64,000 nt of DNA, taken from contig JAZDSV010000033.1 of NCBI GenBank assembly GCA_036784855.1, forward strand, positions 100,598 to 164,597. Direction: 5' to 3'. The position numbers and the translations under genes are program-made. Under the pieces are notes generated by a model that saw nothing but the letters and a program-made list of their open reading frames with translations, searched no databases and was not told the origin of the DNA. Source of the DNA: Aphelidium insulamus. Taxonomy: Eukaryota; Aphelidiomycota; Aphelidea; Aphelidiaceae. Shown piece after piece: positions 41,701 through 53,632 of this stretch (position 1 is the first letter of the stretch; every line of letters starts with the position of its first letter).

Positions 41701-42287
41701 AGAGGCGGAAACAATGAAGCACACTAAAGAATACTTACACACTGTAAAGAGCACCGATAGCGTGTGCCGCAGGAATGCCGGTCGAATGTGCATGGCCGTG
41801 AAGAATCCGGCGTCCAACGCAGTCAGAATCCATGTGGCGCGGTAAAAGTTGCGATTGTAGTGCTTTGCGTATATCTCGGGTGCTACAAATGATATGTTAA
41901 CTTGCAGCAAAGTAGACACGGCAGTCTAACGTGCCGTTCAGTCCAACAAGCAGTGAGGCTCTAGTAAGCGCGTAGCGTGCAATCAGCGTCAGTGCCACAA
42001 TCTGCCACGGGGCAAAGTTGCCTGCACACATGCACACATGTTAGACCGTGCGATATCAGCCAATGTATCTGTGCTGAACGTACGCAGTCTCTCGTCCAGT
42101 AATTGGAGCCGCGGCGGAGTCCTGTTGCGATTCCTGCGCAGCCAGCTCACACTGCAAGAAGATACTATTAGTGGGGGGGGGGGGGGAATATGTAATGTAT
42201 ATGTGGTTACCTGAGCAGCACTATCAGGACTACTTCAATGCGCTTCCATGCCGTGGACGGGCGCCCCAGCAAATGGTCCAGCGCCAT
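38778..42287 (-). CDS. Hormone-sensitive-lipase-like alpha/beta hydrolase
   Basis: About seven exons and 1,070 residues. Small 5' exons (from ATG 42287) encode a membrane-associated N-terminus (EVVLIVLLR, WQIVALTLIARYALT). The hydrolase core reads MLHFPGGGFVTMSPENHEEY (oxyanion hole, FPGGGF in place of HGGG), SVCIVSVDYRKAPEFPYPYALEE, LAGDSAGGNLVAA (nucleophile Ser), LIAYGALNFDF, MMCGECDPLVDDT (acid) and GMSHAYLQML (catalytic His). This is the HSL/H-type lipase family; fungal members act as neutral lipases or steryl ester/deacetylase enzymes. The last 300 residues are Ser/Thr/Asp-rich and disordered, with possible phosphosites. The intron after residue 26 has a run of 15 C as its pyrimidine tract. 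The donor before APEIY near 41930 is uncertain (GTGTCT preferred). Confidence 0.82.
42171..42186. repeat. Poly-G homopolymer in an intron
   Basis: About 15 consecutive G on the plus strand; on the coding strand it is a C tract just upstream of the ACTAATAG/CTTGCAG acceptor of the lipase gene. Confidence 0.9.
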
Positions 42288-42727
42288 TCACAAGCAATTT
42301 CACGTTGGGCGATTGTGTTCAGAGTCGTCGAAAAAAAAGCGTTGATACACTTTAAGCCTAAATACATGTGCTTATGCCATGTGTGCATATGTACAACATA
42401 AAATTATGGCATCGAAATGTTGATTATAGCTTAACGCTGGTAGATAGCACACATTTAAGTAGTGCATGGAAAGAGTTTCATCTGTGTATACCGTGAAGTT
42501 CACAGTATGAACTGGCCATTAGATAGCATCACATCAGTGTTTCTTACTTGGACATCTCGACCAAGAACATGTCATGGCCACAGTGAACGGCACAATGAAA
42601 CTATCACGAGATTAAAAGTCTTACTAAGCCGTTGGCTACTTGCAAGACAATACATGTCTACAACTACTCTGACTAACTAGTAGGACATTCTGCTGGACAA
42701 TAATTCAAGGCACTAGATATAATAATG
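42288..42727. other. Intergenic, no gene seen
   Basis: About 440 AT-rich bp between the lipase start and the NMD3 stop. No RNA gene or repeat recognised. Confidence 0.6.
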
Positions 42728-44381
42728 CTACTCCTCCTCGACGGCAGCTGGAGGGTCGGCGTCCATGTCCACAATGGCCATGTCATCTAGCAGTTCGGCA
42801 AGGTCCACCTCACCGCTATCATCGTCGGCTTGCATTGCCGAAGGCTCCGGCACCGAGGGATCGCGGTACAAATTGACCATGCCACGCAGCTCCTTGTCTG
42901 CCTCCAGCTCGCGCATGAACCCCTCCCACTCGGCCTCGCGGCGCTCATGCTCACCGCGCTTGTTCAACTGCTTTCTGACCTCTTCATCGGTCTCCATTCC
43001 GACTTGACCTTCGGCCAGACGCTTCACGCGCCAGTGCCGCTTCTTGTTGCCACGCGAACGACGCCCGGCAAACACTTTGCGCACCAGTACCACATCCGGT
43101 ATCTCGTGGTAGCAGCCAGACGACGACGAGCTGGTCACGCGCAACAAATCATCGTACAGATCCGAGTTGAAGTTGGTGGACTGCAGGTGGTAGCCCTGCG
43201 CGTAGTCACCCTCGTGGAACACATTGCCCAGGTGGGTGCGCGTGATATACGTCTGCGACATGTCAATGTCGTACTCGTCAATGCTGCACGGCGAGCCGTC
43301 TGATGCGCTGGCCGGCTTGTAGCACCGCGCCACCGTCACATCGGCCAGGGTGCGCTTGCCGCTCGCATCACCCACCGGCTCCACCTCGAGCACGTAGTAT
43401 TCCACCATACCGCCACCAACTCCCCCAGAGCCGCTCTCGCACAGGGCAGCGAACGGTGCCCGCCAGTAGACGTTTGCCTGCAGTTCGGCGCGCTGCAGAG
43501 TGCGCGGATCGATCAGCGACAGGCCACCGCCACTGATGCGGTAGCACAATGTCAACGGGCTGATGTTACCCAGCTGCCGCGCAAGCTTTATCGGCAGCAC
43601 CACCAAATCATCCTTGCATATGGGAATAATCTCCGCCGAGTAGGTGAACTTGTAGTTGGCGCTGCCGCCGCGGATATCCGTCGAGATCAGCTGCTGCGAC
43701 TCCTTGTACCGGATGGGGACCACCGACTGCAGAAAGGTGATCATGTGTATGGCGTGCTGACGCTGCGAAAAGAAAAAATCAATTCCATCCCGGCACTCTT
43801 TGATGTTGACGGTGTCGCGGTGTGCCTGGTGCTTGAGTATGCACTGTTCCAGGAAGAAGAAGGTCTTTTTGTGCGTGACGCCCTTTTGACGGCACTGCAC
43901 CACGGCGCGCCACATATTCTGCGCCATTACGCGGTCGCAGTCGGAGCATTGCATCGGCGCCACCACCACCTCGACCTGGAAGGATTGCTGCAGAATGGTG
44001 GAGGCAAATACTTCCTTATATAACGTTAGCAAGTACCTTAAGCTTGCGCAACAACAAGGCCATCAGCTCTTTGCTCTCATTCTCGGCGACAGTCCACGTG
44101 TTGGGTGGCTGCAGGTATCGCTCGCAGTTTTTGCACCAGCTCGCCATAATTTGCTTGGGTATGCCCTCGGTGACGTCAACGCGCGTTCTTATGCAATTCA
44201 CGCACATGTTGGCGGGGTTGGGCGGGATCGCCGTGCCGCACTGGCAGCACAGTCTATCAAACATGTGTAAATCGATACAATGTCTGCACGAGGGTCTGCT
44301 CGAGCCCTTCACATACATCATTTGCGGGGCGGCACCAGCAGCCATCGGCGGCGAAGCTATCATTGGCGCGTCGTCAAACAT
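42728..44381 (-). CDS. NMD3: 60S export adaptor NMD3, with internal lesion
   Basis: The start is at 44381; an intron (GTATGT...GATAG, 63 nt) joins APQMI to LCCQCGTAIPP. Zinc ligands follow: CQCG, CVNC, CKNCERYLQPP. The C-terminal exon has QCSDCDRV, QKGVTHKKTFFFLEQ, DFFFSQRQHAIHMITFLQ, VVPIRYKESQQLISTDI, YSAEIIPICKDDLVVLP, RTHLGNVF and YHEIPDVVLVRKVF, ending in an acidic tail. NMD3 loads on pre-60S subunits and gives CRM1 its export signal. At 44015-44036 the frame changes: the 5' side ends KLKVLANV and the 3' side begins LTLYKEVF, while every NMD3 I know has about 20 more residues between (the RLVDA ... WTEPHS segment). See findings; the gene is otherwise full length. Confidence 0.93.
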
Positions 44382-44806
44382 TTTTTTTCGTCACGAATGA
44401 TTAAGAGATTTCGGTTTCGGTTGGTTGATTATGGGAAATTTAATAATGTGTTAATCGCGCAAGCTACAGACGCGTAATTCTACTGCTACACACATATCAT
44501 ACAGCTTGCATATACAACAATAACTGATAGCTGGCTTCGCGTGGACTGCCACCACTCCAACACAGCATATTATACGTTGTGATACTACTCTTGTGAAAGC
44601 ACTCTCAGCTATCAAGCATGAATGGTAACAGTGTCCACAAATCGTACTCACACTAATAATAATCTGGATAGTAGTAAGGATCTACAGCCTCTCACCCAAA
44701 GAACCAATGGCATATTGTATAGATCCAACACTCCAGAACCAATGTGAATGGCGTCTATTGCAGACAGTACAATATTTGCCACCCATGTACACACCAATAG
44801 ACTGCC
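44382..44806. other. Intergenic, no gene seen
   Basis: About 425 bp between the NMD3 start and the NDUFS8 stop. No protein or RNA gene recognised. Confidence 0.6.
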
Positions 44807-45565
<759 letters not shown>

Positions 45566-46025
45566 TTTGTGAATGGAGAGGATCACGTCACGGCTGTTTG
45601 TTGAACTTACTTATGCATACATAGGTCTTAGCATGCCTTTACTGATCACTTACCACTTACCAGTGGCGACTTAACTTTTACCACAATGTGCCAATATGTT
45701 ATGTGTACTCTCAATATAGTGCACGCACAGTTTGGGTCCTAGTTTGGTTTGAGGCAAAACAAAATTGCAGAAAGATATTGCTCTTCTCAAGTATGCGCCA
45801 CCTACAACCGCCGTCTAAAGACATTTGACACATCTGCGAGAAAGAACGAAAATTGGTCCTACTTAAAGTGTATTATAGGTTGAGTCTATGTAGCTTTCGA
45901 CGTCAGCAATGGCGAACTTTCATGCAGTTAATTAGTGCAATAAATGGACGCACATGATTGGCTAGTGAAATTCCCTTTGAAAACCTTTTGCCCTGCCGCC
46001 TGCCGCCCATCCATCCACCGCCATC
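45566..46025. other. Divergent promoter region, no gene seen
   Basis: About 460 bp between NDUFS8 and RPS26 starts. CCGCCTGCCGCCCATCCATC just before the RPS26 ATG is GC-rich. No gene recognised. Confidence 0.6.
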
Positions 46026-46522
46026 ATGGTACGTCGTGGCACATGTGGCCACCTGTGGCTATCAGCATCCCCGCTACTTGATTTGCGCGCTAACATTCTC
46101 CTGCCAGACTACCAAGCGCCGCAATCACGGACGTTCCAAGCACGGCCGAGGCCACACCGTCAATGTCCGCTGCTCCAACTGCGCCCGCTGCGTGCCCAAA
46201 GACAAGGCCATCAAGCGATTCTTGATCCGCAACATGGTCGAGGCAGCAGCCGTGCGTGACATGTCAGAGGCGTCCATCTACGAGGAGTACGCGCTGCCCA
46301 AGATGTACATCAAGCTCGAGTACTGCATTTCATGCGCCATCCACTCTAAAGTCGTCCGTGTGCGCTCTCGCGATGGCCGTCGCGTTCGCACCCCGCCGCC
46401 GCGTGTCCGCTTCAACAAGGTTTGTAGTGCAGGAGTATTTGATGACTGTGTTGACATATCATTCGCAGGATGGCAAGAAGATTGTGCCGCCTCCCGTTGG
46501 AAAGGGCATCCAGGCTGCCTGA
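46026..46522 (+). CDS. RPS26: Ribosomal protein eS26
   Basis: Exon 1 is only the ATG (46026-46028); intron 1 is 46029-46107 (GTACGT, branch GCTAAC, CAG); exon 2 is 46108-46419; intron 2 is 46420-46468 (GTTTGT); exon 3 is 46469-46522. The protein is [17 protein letters not shown], then [69 protein letters not shown], ending [11 protein letters not shown]; about 122 residues. The CxxC pairs bind zinc. eS26 sits at the mRNA exit channel of the 40S subunit. Confidence 0.97.
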
Positions 46523-46628
46523 GTGTGGACGGACTTGCCTCTAAAGAGCAATATAAACTAGTCACTCATTAGTGGTATTGGTCTCGTTGTGCTTTATTGA
46601 GTTCTACACTACTCAACGGGGCATCTTC

Positions 46629-48757
46629 TTACTGATCAGCTGTTTCAATCAACCTGTTCACTTTGCCCATTGCCACCGTTTTTCCTACGTGCAACGTATG
46701 AGCATAACTTTTAAACATATGTATCCTAATATAACAACGAACCTTCATCGCGAAGCGTGAAACGACCCAGCTGCTGGTAGTCGTTGTACGTCTCCAGGCA
46801 CACAGGCCCCGCAGACTCGAGTCGCACAATAACAGTCTGACCACGCTTGACAAATGGCGGCGGTCGCTTTGACTTTCTGTTGGTCTTTCTGTCCACCAGA
46901 TGGAGCAGCGCCTGGAGAGTGAGACTATATCATGCGTGTAAATCAAATGGCACGCACCCCCAGTGTGACCTCTTCGACAACGTTGTGAGCGTGCAGTACC
47001 GCCGAATATCCCGCGCAGATGATATTCTTGTGTTCAAGAATCACCAGCTGTGCTTCAAATGCCGTGCAGACATGAACGGGCTTGCGTGGATCACACAGCA
47101 CTGACCCGTACGAAATTTCCTGCAACATTAATCGACAATTAAAGTGATGTATACACCTAACCTCATCATCTACGCCCTTCAATCTAAGGCGGATGTTGTC
47201 TCCGCACGACGCTGCCTTTACTTCGTCATCTTGCTCTTCATATATAGCGGTCACTTCACACAGCTTTCTGTTGGGCATCACAAGCACAGACTGGCCCTTC
47301 CTGATGCGACCCGATTCAATTTTGCCCGCCACAACGGTGCCCATATCCTGAAATGCATTAGCAGGATTGATACCATTACCATTAGTGCAAACCTTGTATT
47401 TTTCATTGAGCGGCATCATGAGGAATCCGTCAGACTGCCGGTCGATACCAGTGACATTGTCCATGAATTCGATTAGTGATGGTCCGTCGTACCACGGACA
47501 CACATCCTTGGACAGACGGTCCTTGAGGTTCGCGCCGGTGAAGCCGGAAATCGGCATAAAGTCCAGGTCGGTAGCGGGGTTGAAGCCAACCTGCCTCAGG
47601 AAAGGCAGCAACTTCCCGCAACACTCGTCGTATCGCTCTTTAGACCACTCGACAGTGGGATCGTCCATTTTGTTTATCACAACCATCAGGCGCTTCACGC
47701 CGGCTGTCTTGACCAGCATTGCGTGCTCGCGAGTCTGGCCGCCCTTCTCAAAACCGGTTTCGAATTCGCCGCGCCGTGCAGATATGACCTACGCAAAAAG
47801 TGAAACCTAGGTTATATATATATATATATATATACTAAATTAACCTACCAGCACGCCAATGTCGGCCTGGGATGCACCGGCCAACATGCTGGGCACATAG
47901 TTTTTATGGCCAGGTGCATCGAGAATGGTAAATCGCCGCTTCTCTGTCTCAAAGAACGCCTTGCCATAATCCACGGTTTTACCCTGACAGCATGTAGGTA
48001 TATTAAAGTGAACACAACAAAATGCATGTATGCTTGCCTTTTCGCGCTCCTCGGCGTTGGTGTCCAGAGCCCAGGACAGGTACCACGACTCGCGTCCCTG
48101 TTCCTTGGCCTCGCGCTCATACTTTTCCATCGTGCGCTTATCCACCATACCAGTGAGGAAGAGAATGTGGCCGCCCATCGTACTTTTGCCCGCGTCGACA
48201 TGGCCAATGAACACGACGTTGTAGTGCTGCTTGCCGGAATTGAAGAACTCATCCTCCAGCTGCTTCTCCTCCGCGGTCAGCGTGTACGGCTCAATGACAG
48301 GAGCCGGTGTGGACCCGCTAGATGATGCCTTGCTGTCCTCGGTGGACTTTTTCGTCGACGCTGCCGTGGCCGGTGCAGACTTTTTCTGCGCGGCAGGAGA
48401 CGCGGATCCCAGGTCCTCGGTGCTGCCATCAGACTTGGCAGCTGGTGCTGGCAGTGCCACTGCAGCACCACCACTGCTACTGCCACCACCAATAGAAAAC
48501 ACCTTGGCCGGCCCAGATGGCATTGTCAGCGGTTTTTTGACGACGGGTGCCGCCTCCTGCTGGACAGGCGGCTGTGCCACCGCGTCATCCACGATCTGGA
48601 AGGGACTCGCGGCGCCGGGTACAAACGCAGGCGCGCCAAAATTGGGCACAAACGTGGAGGCGCCAATGTTGAACTTTGTGGTGCCAAACGAGGCTTTGGC
48701 GGCGAACTCGCTCTCCAGCTTCCGCGGCGCGTCGCCTGCAATTTCCTGTCCCGACAT
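46629..48757 (-). CDS. SUP35: Translation release factor eRF3 (Sup35)
   Basis: Seven exons and about 600 residues. The head is short and Ala/Ser/Pro-rich, with PAM2-like motifs FNIGASTFVP and FGAPAFVPG at residues 29-47 for poly(A)-binding protein. No Gln/Asn-rich prion domain is present. The GTPase has GHVDAGKSTMGGH, WALDTNAEERE, DAPGHKNYVPSML, VVINKMDDPTVEWS. Beta-barrel domains follow: KIESGRIRKGQSVLVMPN, EISYGSVLCDP, and a C-terminal GRFTLRDEGKTVAMGKV. eRF3 binds eRF1 and drives termination. Several introns (54, 45 and 42 nt) are stop-free multiples of three. The intron at 47984-48037 begins GCAAGC, a GC donor that must be used to give EEREKGKTVDYG. A TA repeat lies in the next intron. 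Confidence 0.97.
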
Positions 48758-48942
48758 TTCCGCTGTGATCAAAATGTGCGATTGGATTAGCCGTCAGTTG
48801 TCGATGTTATTCTGTGCGTCTCACGTAAAGTGCACAAGTATAATATTATTATTGAATGTATTGCAATGTACAAAATATTGCATGATGACCTGTGGAACTT
48901 GAAGGCAAACAAAAAACAAGACGAATGAATGAAAAACAAAAA

Positions 48943-49015
48943 TGCAGAGTCGGAGGCTCGAACTCCGGACCTTCAGATTATGAGACTGACGCTCTACCGA
49001 CTGAGCCAACCCTGC
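48943..49015 (-). tRNA. tRNA-Met (CAT), elongator type
   Basis: The minus strand gives a full cloverleaf. The acceptor GCAGGGT pairs with ACTCTGC (one G-T). The D arm contains GGCTCAGTCGGTAGAGC. The anticodon arm TCAGTCTCATAATCTGA carries CAT in the loop. The T arm is CGGAGTTCGAGCCTCCG, with a perfect 5-bp stem. The discriminator is A. The loop CTCATAA and CAGTCTCATAATCTG are typical of elongator tRNA-Met. No intron. It lies in the divergent spacer between eRF3 and the GGTase gene. Confidence 0.96.
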
Positions 49016-49115
49016 TTGTTGGTGCCTGATGCGCTAATTGTATTTTATAATGGTGCGTATAATCTCAATACTGTCTCACAATCCAACGGTAAATATATTT
49101 CAAAAACGCATCGTA

Positions 49116-50332
49116 ATGCCGTTCAATTGGGATCGGCATCGAGCATACTTTCGACGATGCCTGCAACAACAGCTCCCGGCCGCTTACATTTCCCTCGACA
49201 CGAACCGGTAATGCGGTTGTATTGTATGGATCTTGCTGACACCTTGCTGACTCACTAGCACCACTGCTGCATTCTTTTGCCTGTCGGGGCTGCATCTGCT
49301 TCAACCACCAGCTGGAGGTGCTATAAGTGAACGACTGCTCTCAGATGGACAGCAGCACTCTGATGCCATTGAGTGGCTCTACTCTCTCCAGATTGAAACA
49401 TCTGGCAGAGCTGGATTCTGTGGCTTTAAAGTGGGCAAGGTACTCCATTTTAGTTGGCTATTGCCTGCTTACCCATGACGCATACCATGAAGGAAGGAAA
49501 ATTCGCTGCAGCAGCCTATTCAAATCTGGCCATGACCTACACTGCACTGCTTAGTCTTCTGCTGCTTGGTGACAATCTCGACAGGGTGGACAGCGCGGCG
49601 ATAGTGGCCAGTGTTGCGGTATTGCAGCAGGAAAGCGGCGCGTTTATCCCATTTCGCGGTGCACTCGAAGCTGATATGCGATTTGTGTATTGTGCTTGTG
49701 CCATATGCTTCATCCTGGATGACTGGACCGGAGTGGACAAGGATCGCATTGTCGCGTACATTCGTGCCAGTACTGTGAGTAGTATCTGTTTTGTTGTAGT
49801 AACTTTTGGCGGTCTTTTTAATGCCGTACAGTCATACGACTTTGGCATTGGCCAGGGTCCTGGGCAAGAGTCGCATGGTGGCAGTCTGTACTGCGCGGTG
49901 GCCAGCCTGCATTTGATGGGCAAGTTAGAGGATGGACTAGTATCACGGCACGGCACGATCAATTGGTGTCTGCTTCGCCAACAGTCGGGCTTTCAAGGCC
50001 GGGTGAACAAGCCGGTGGACACTTGCTATGCCTTCTGGATAGGGGCCACGCTGTCAATGCTGGGCGCGCATAATTTGGTGGACAGTGCGGCGCTAATCTC
50101 CTTCTTGTCACTCACCGAATCGACTTACGGCGGGTTCGGCAAGGAGGAGGATGATTTGCCAGACTTGCTGCACTCATACATGGGCATGGCGGGGCTGGCA
50201 GTGTTTTGCGGCGGCTGCGGCGATACACCGCTGGCTCCTCTGTATGCGCCGCTAAACATTTCACGTTCGCTACTTGACAACCAGCTGGCCGCCATACACA
50301 AACGGTGGAGACAGAGCGGCAATACATCATAG
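49116..50332 (+). CDS. Geranylgeranyltransferase type I beta subunit
   Basis: Four exons: 49116-49207, about 49259-49440, about 49494-49773, and about 49831-50332; each join restores a conserved motif. Exon 1 gives RHRAYFRRCL and AAYISLDTNR; exon 2 gives TTAAFFCLSGLHLL, AIEWLYSLQI and AGFCGFKVG; then NLAMTYTALLSLLLLGDNL, DMRFVYCACAICF, GQESHGGSLYCAVASLHLMG, GFQGRVNKPVDTCYAFWIGATL and LPDLLHSYMGMAGLAV. Asp/Cys of DTCY and His of LLHSYMG are the zinc ligands. The subunit (CDC43/PGGT1B) works with the alpha subunit (RAM2/FNTA) to attach geranylgeranyl to CaaX proteins, chiefly Rho GTPases. The 57-nt third intron (GTGAGT...TACAG) is stop-free. Confidence 0.95.
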
Positions 50333-50387
50333 TTGTTGTACATTAGTGTTTAGTGTCAATGCAAAGGAGATATATTGCCTCAGAGTG

Positions 50388-51104
50388 TCAGCAGTCGATC
50401 AGCTTGTGGAGGCGCAAGTACTGCAGAATGGTTGCCACGGCGTCGGCCACACTTACTTTGTCGCTCTGGATACAGAGTTCCGGCGCGGTCGGCGCCTCAT
50501 ACGGAGAGTGAATTCCCGTCATTCCCTTCAGCTGTCCACTGCGTGCCATCTTGTACAGCCCTTTGGGGTCGCGTTCTTCCGCCACTGATATCGGGACGTC
50601 CACGTGCACCTGGAGTGTCACATTGTCGTAAATAGGCCTCACTACTCATACATACCTCTACGAAAGGAATACCGGCGTCTGCATGGGCTTTGCGTGCGGC
50701 ATCGCGGTCCGCATGGAACGGCGATATGAACGATGTGATGACAATGGCGGCCGCGTCGGCAAACAGTTTGGCCACCTCAGCAATGCGGCGAATGTTCTCG
50801 GTGCGGTCCGCCGCGCTGAACCCCAGGTCACAATTCAGGCCGTGCCGCACATTGTCGCCGTCCAGCCGGTACGCAAACATCTTGTGCGTGGCCACCAGCT
50901 CGTGCTCCAACGCTGCGGCAATTGTCGACTTGCCCGACGCCGACAGTCCCGTCAGCCACACCGTGAATCCCTGTGCGCATAAGCATTGATACACAGAAGT
51001 ACAGGTATGTTCACCCGCTGGCGCAGTGCTTGCTCACGCTCTGCACGGGAAAGAGAGCCTGCATGCCACGTGATATTGCTTCCCGGGCCGCCAAGCAGTG
51101 TCAT
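50388..51104 (-). CDS. MET14: Adenylylsulfate (APS) kinase
   Basis: Three exons. ATG 51104 opens [20 protein letters not shown]; a 44-46 nt intron (GTGAAC...CACAG) joins to [18 protein letters not shown], the Walker A loop. Then [49 protein letters not shown], and after a second intron [44 protein letters not shown]. This is a complete stand-alone APS kinase of about 205 residues. It makes PAPS from APS and ATP for sulphate assimilation. It is not fused to ATP sulfurylase, as expected for fungi. Confidence 0.96.
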
Positions 51105-51174
51105 TGCTGTGAAACAGTGTCTATTAGTGTCTGTCTGTCGCGGGCTTGCAAATATTCTCAAATAATATCTGCGT

Positions 51175-53565
51175 CTACTTTCCCGCCGGCGCCGACTTGT
51201 AGCTGACAAAGCGCGTCATGTTGACATACATCTCGTGCATACGCTCCCGGACCACCCGGCCATCGGTTAGATGTCGATTCAGTAGTGCTTCGTCATCGCT
51301 TGCCGGCAATGCGGCCGCCTTCACGCGGGGATCCACGCGTTTCACGGCCGCCTTAAGTAGTGGCACCACGGCACGCAGTCTGGGCAGCCAGTTCTGCTGT
51401 GCAAACAACTGGTTGTGTGTATCCGGTCCAAATATGTCGAGATAGGCGTTCACTATCTCGGCCAGTGCCACTTGGCAAGGTTCCCGGCATGCACGCACAC
51501 TGGTGTCGGCCGCCGGCTCCATTTGTGAGAGCAGAAATTCGCCTACGCTAGTCGCAGCATCCCCAGGCAGCCGCGGATGAGCTCCTAGCACTCCGATAAC
51601 GCTGGCAATCTTCATGCGCAGAAGTGCCTGTTCCGGCCTGGCCACTGCCAAATACAACAGCTGGTACTGCAATAGCATTTGTGTGTGCGACGGCGGCGAT
51701 ATGAATACTTGCAGCTGGTCAATGTAAACGCGGCCCAGCGACCAAAGGCACGTCAGAGCCCCGTCTATGATGATCTCGGCACGTTGGCGCGATTGCGGTG
51801 GGACTTGGTCTGCGGGGCGCGCCAATACGGGTCCACAGTCAGCCATGAGCATTTGGAACGTGCGCTCGTAGAAATCTTGAGCAAATACGCCATCCAGGCC
51901 AACCAAGATACCCAGCGTAGCGTCCATGGACGGTACGGTGAAAATCGCATTCAAGCATGTGAACGAGCGGCTCTGCATGCTGTGCAAATCTTCCACCAAA
52001 TTCTTGCACCATTCCGGCAGCGATGATGATGGCGGCGATACTTCTGGCAGCACCAGCATTGATGCATCGCATCCTAGCGCTTGGAGAAGTATCTTGGCAT
52101 GACTTGTTATCGCACAGTGTACCAGTGGTGGAATCAATTGATGGTTGGCAACCCAGGCCATCAATGCCTTGCAGTCCGACGATGCAGCTGCATTGTCTCC
52201 ATTTTCATCCGGCACATCCACGAAATCTTCATCCATATCCTCGTCGACTGCAAGCTCCGCATCACCACTTTCATCATTTGCAGCATCTGCGCTTGCTTCC
52301 TGTTCCTGATCATCTTCAGAATCTTTGACATCACCGTCCCGCTCGGCAATTTCCTCGGCAATTTTTGTCAATGTTGCCAGTGACAGCTCCATGGCGCGGA
52401 CATGATACTGGAAAGAAAAAATCTGAACAACACTTGCGGGACACTCGTCCTCGCCCACATCCGACAGACGAGCAATCGCGTTATCCGTCACTTTGACAAG
52501 ATCGCCCGTCGCTTGTATGCCGCGCGCCAGAGCTTCAAACTCGGGTTTGAACTCTGCTACAAGCGGCGCAGCGAGCACGTCAAACATTGCGCTGGCACGC
52601 AGATCATCTACCAGTGATCGGGTCTTGGCAAGAGACCAGTAATAGGTGGCCAGTAGAGTCTTGAGCCACATATCCACGCCGGCCGGACGCGAAAACATTT
52701 CGGGCGAGATGTCCATTGAGGTCAGCTCTGCCAGCGATTTCAACGTTGACTCGACATCAGGAAATATTTCACCTTCAGCAACGCAGTACAGAAACTCTCC
52801 TACGATACTGTCAGATTTGATAACCACACACAAACGCTTGAATATACCCAGAAGAACAGCGGTGGGCCACGGAATGCATACTGCGGTTGGCACCAACTTC
52901 AAGCAGTTCACTGCGAACTGAATATCGCCCACGTTGAACTGGCGCAATGTCTTGGCGCTAAACTCTGCCAGAAATGTGTACACCGTGTAAATGCTGTCCA
53001 CCAAGTCAAATATCTTTTCCACCGTCTGCTTTTGCTTGCTGTCGACCGCTTGCTGTCCCGACAGTTCGATGGCCTTTGTCAGATAGGGCTCCGTCAGGGG
53101 AAGCACTGACTGCAGATGCGCCACCAGGCCCACATTCACCCACTCCATCAATGCATCGTCTGGCGCGATGGATAGCATGTTCCTGAACGCGCCAACCACC
53201 TCCACCACCACGTCCAGCTCTGGATCAGCCAGGGCATTTAGGAGAACGCGTGTCAGGTTGGCTTTGAGCAGAGGCATCAACTTATCCGGCGACCCTATGC
53301 CAGATATGCTGGCAGCCGCCAGAACGCGTTTTGACACGTCGCTGGAGGTGATCTACGGGTATCAATTATGATGAGCGCATATCACCCTGCATACCTGCTG
53401 AAATAGACTGGCGGGATCCTCGCAGCTCAGAAGCGTCACCGACGCGCCACCATCCTGCAGTACTGAGGTCTCCAGTGATGTATTATCGCCGTTCTCGGTG
53501 CCAGCAGCTGCGCCTGGGTGAAAGCGCTTGCTCTTGACGCGCTGACTGGTTTTTATCTTGGCCAT
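51175..53565 (-). CDS. HEAT/ARM-repeat protein, symportin Syo1/HEATR3-like
   Basis: Two exons and about 770 residues. The start at 53565 gives a basic tail (MAKIKTSQRVKSKRFHPG) like the N-terminus of Syo1. Alpha-helical repeats follow (LTRVLLNALADPELDVVVEVVGAF, RNMLSIAPDDALMEWVN, KQTVEKIFDLVDSIYTV). An acidic loop (DEDMDEDFVDVPDENGD) sits in the middle, then further helices. This arrangement matches Syo1, which carries uL18 and uL5 together into the nucleus through transportin and joins the 5S RNP; the acidic loop holds uL5. Sequence divergence is high, so a generic HEAT protein is the alternative. It fits the ribosome theme of this part of the window. Confidence 0.68.
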
Positions 53566-53632
53566 GCTACGTATTTGCTATCTGGGAAAGAAAAATGTTG
53601 CAAACATATTATCGCTCTAGTCAATTGCAGTG

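Noticed and set aside
41890..41945. A possible fifth GC-AG intron (GCACGT donor) in the lipase gene
   Set aside because: A GTGTCT donor 21 nt downstream gives the same phase and a 37-nt intron, so the GC donor is not required.
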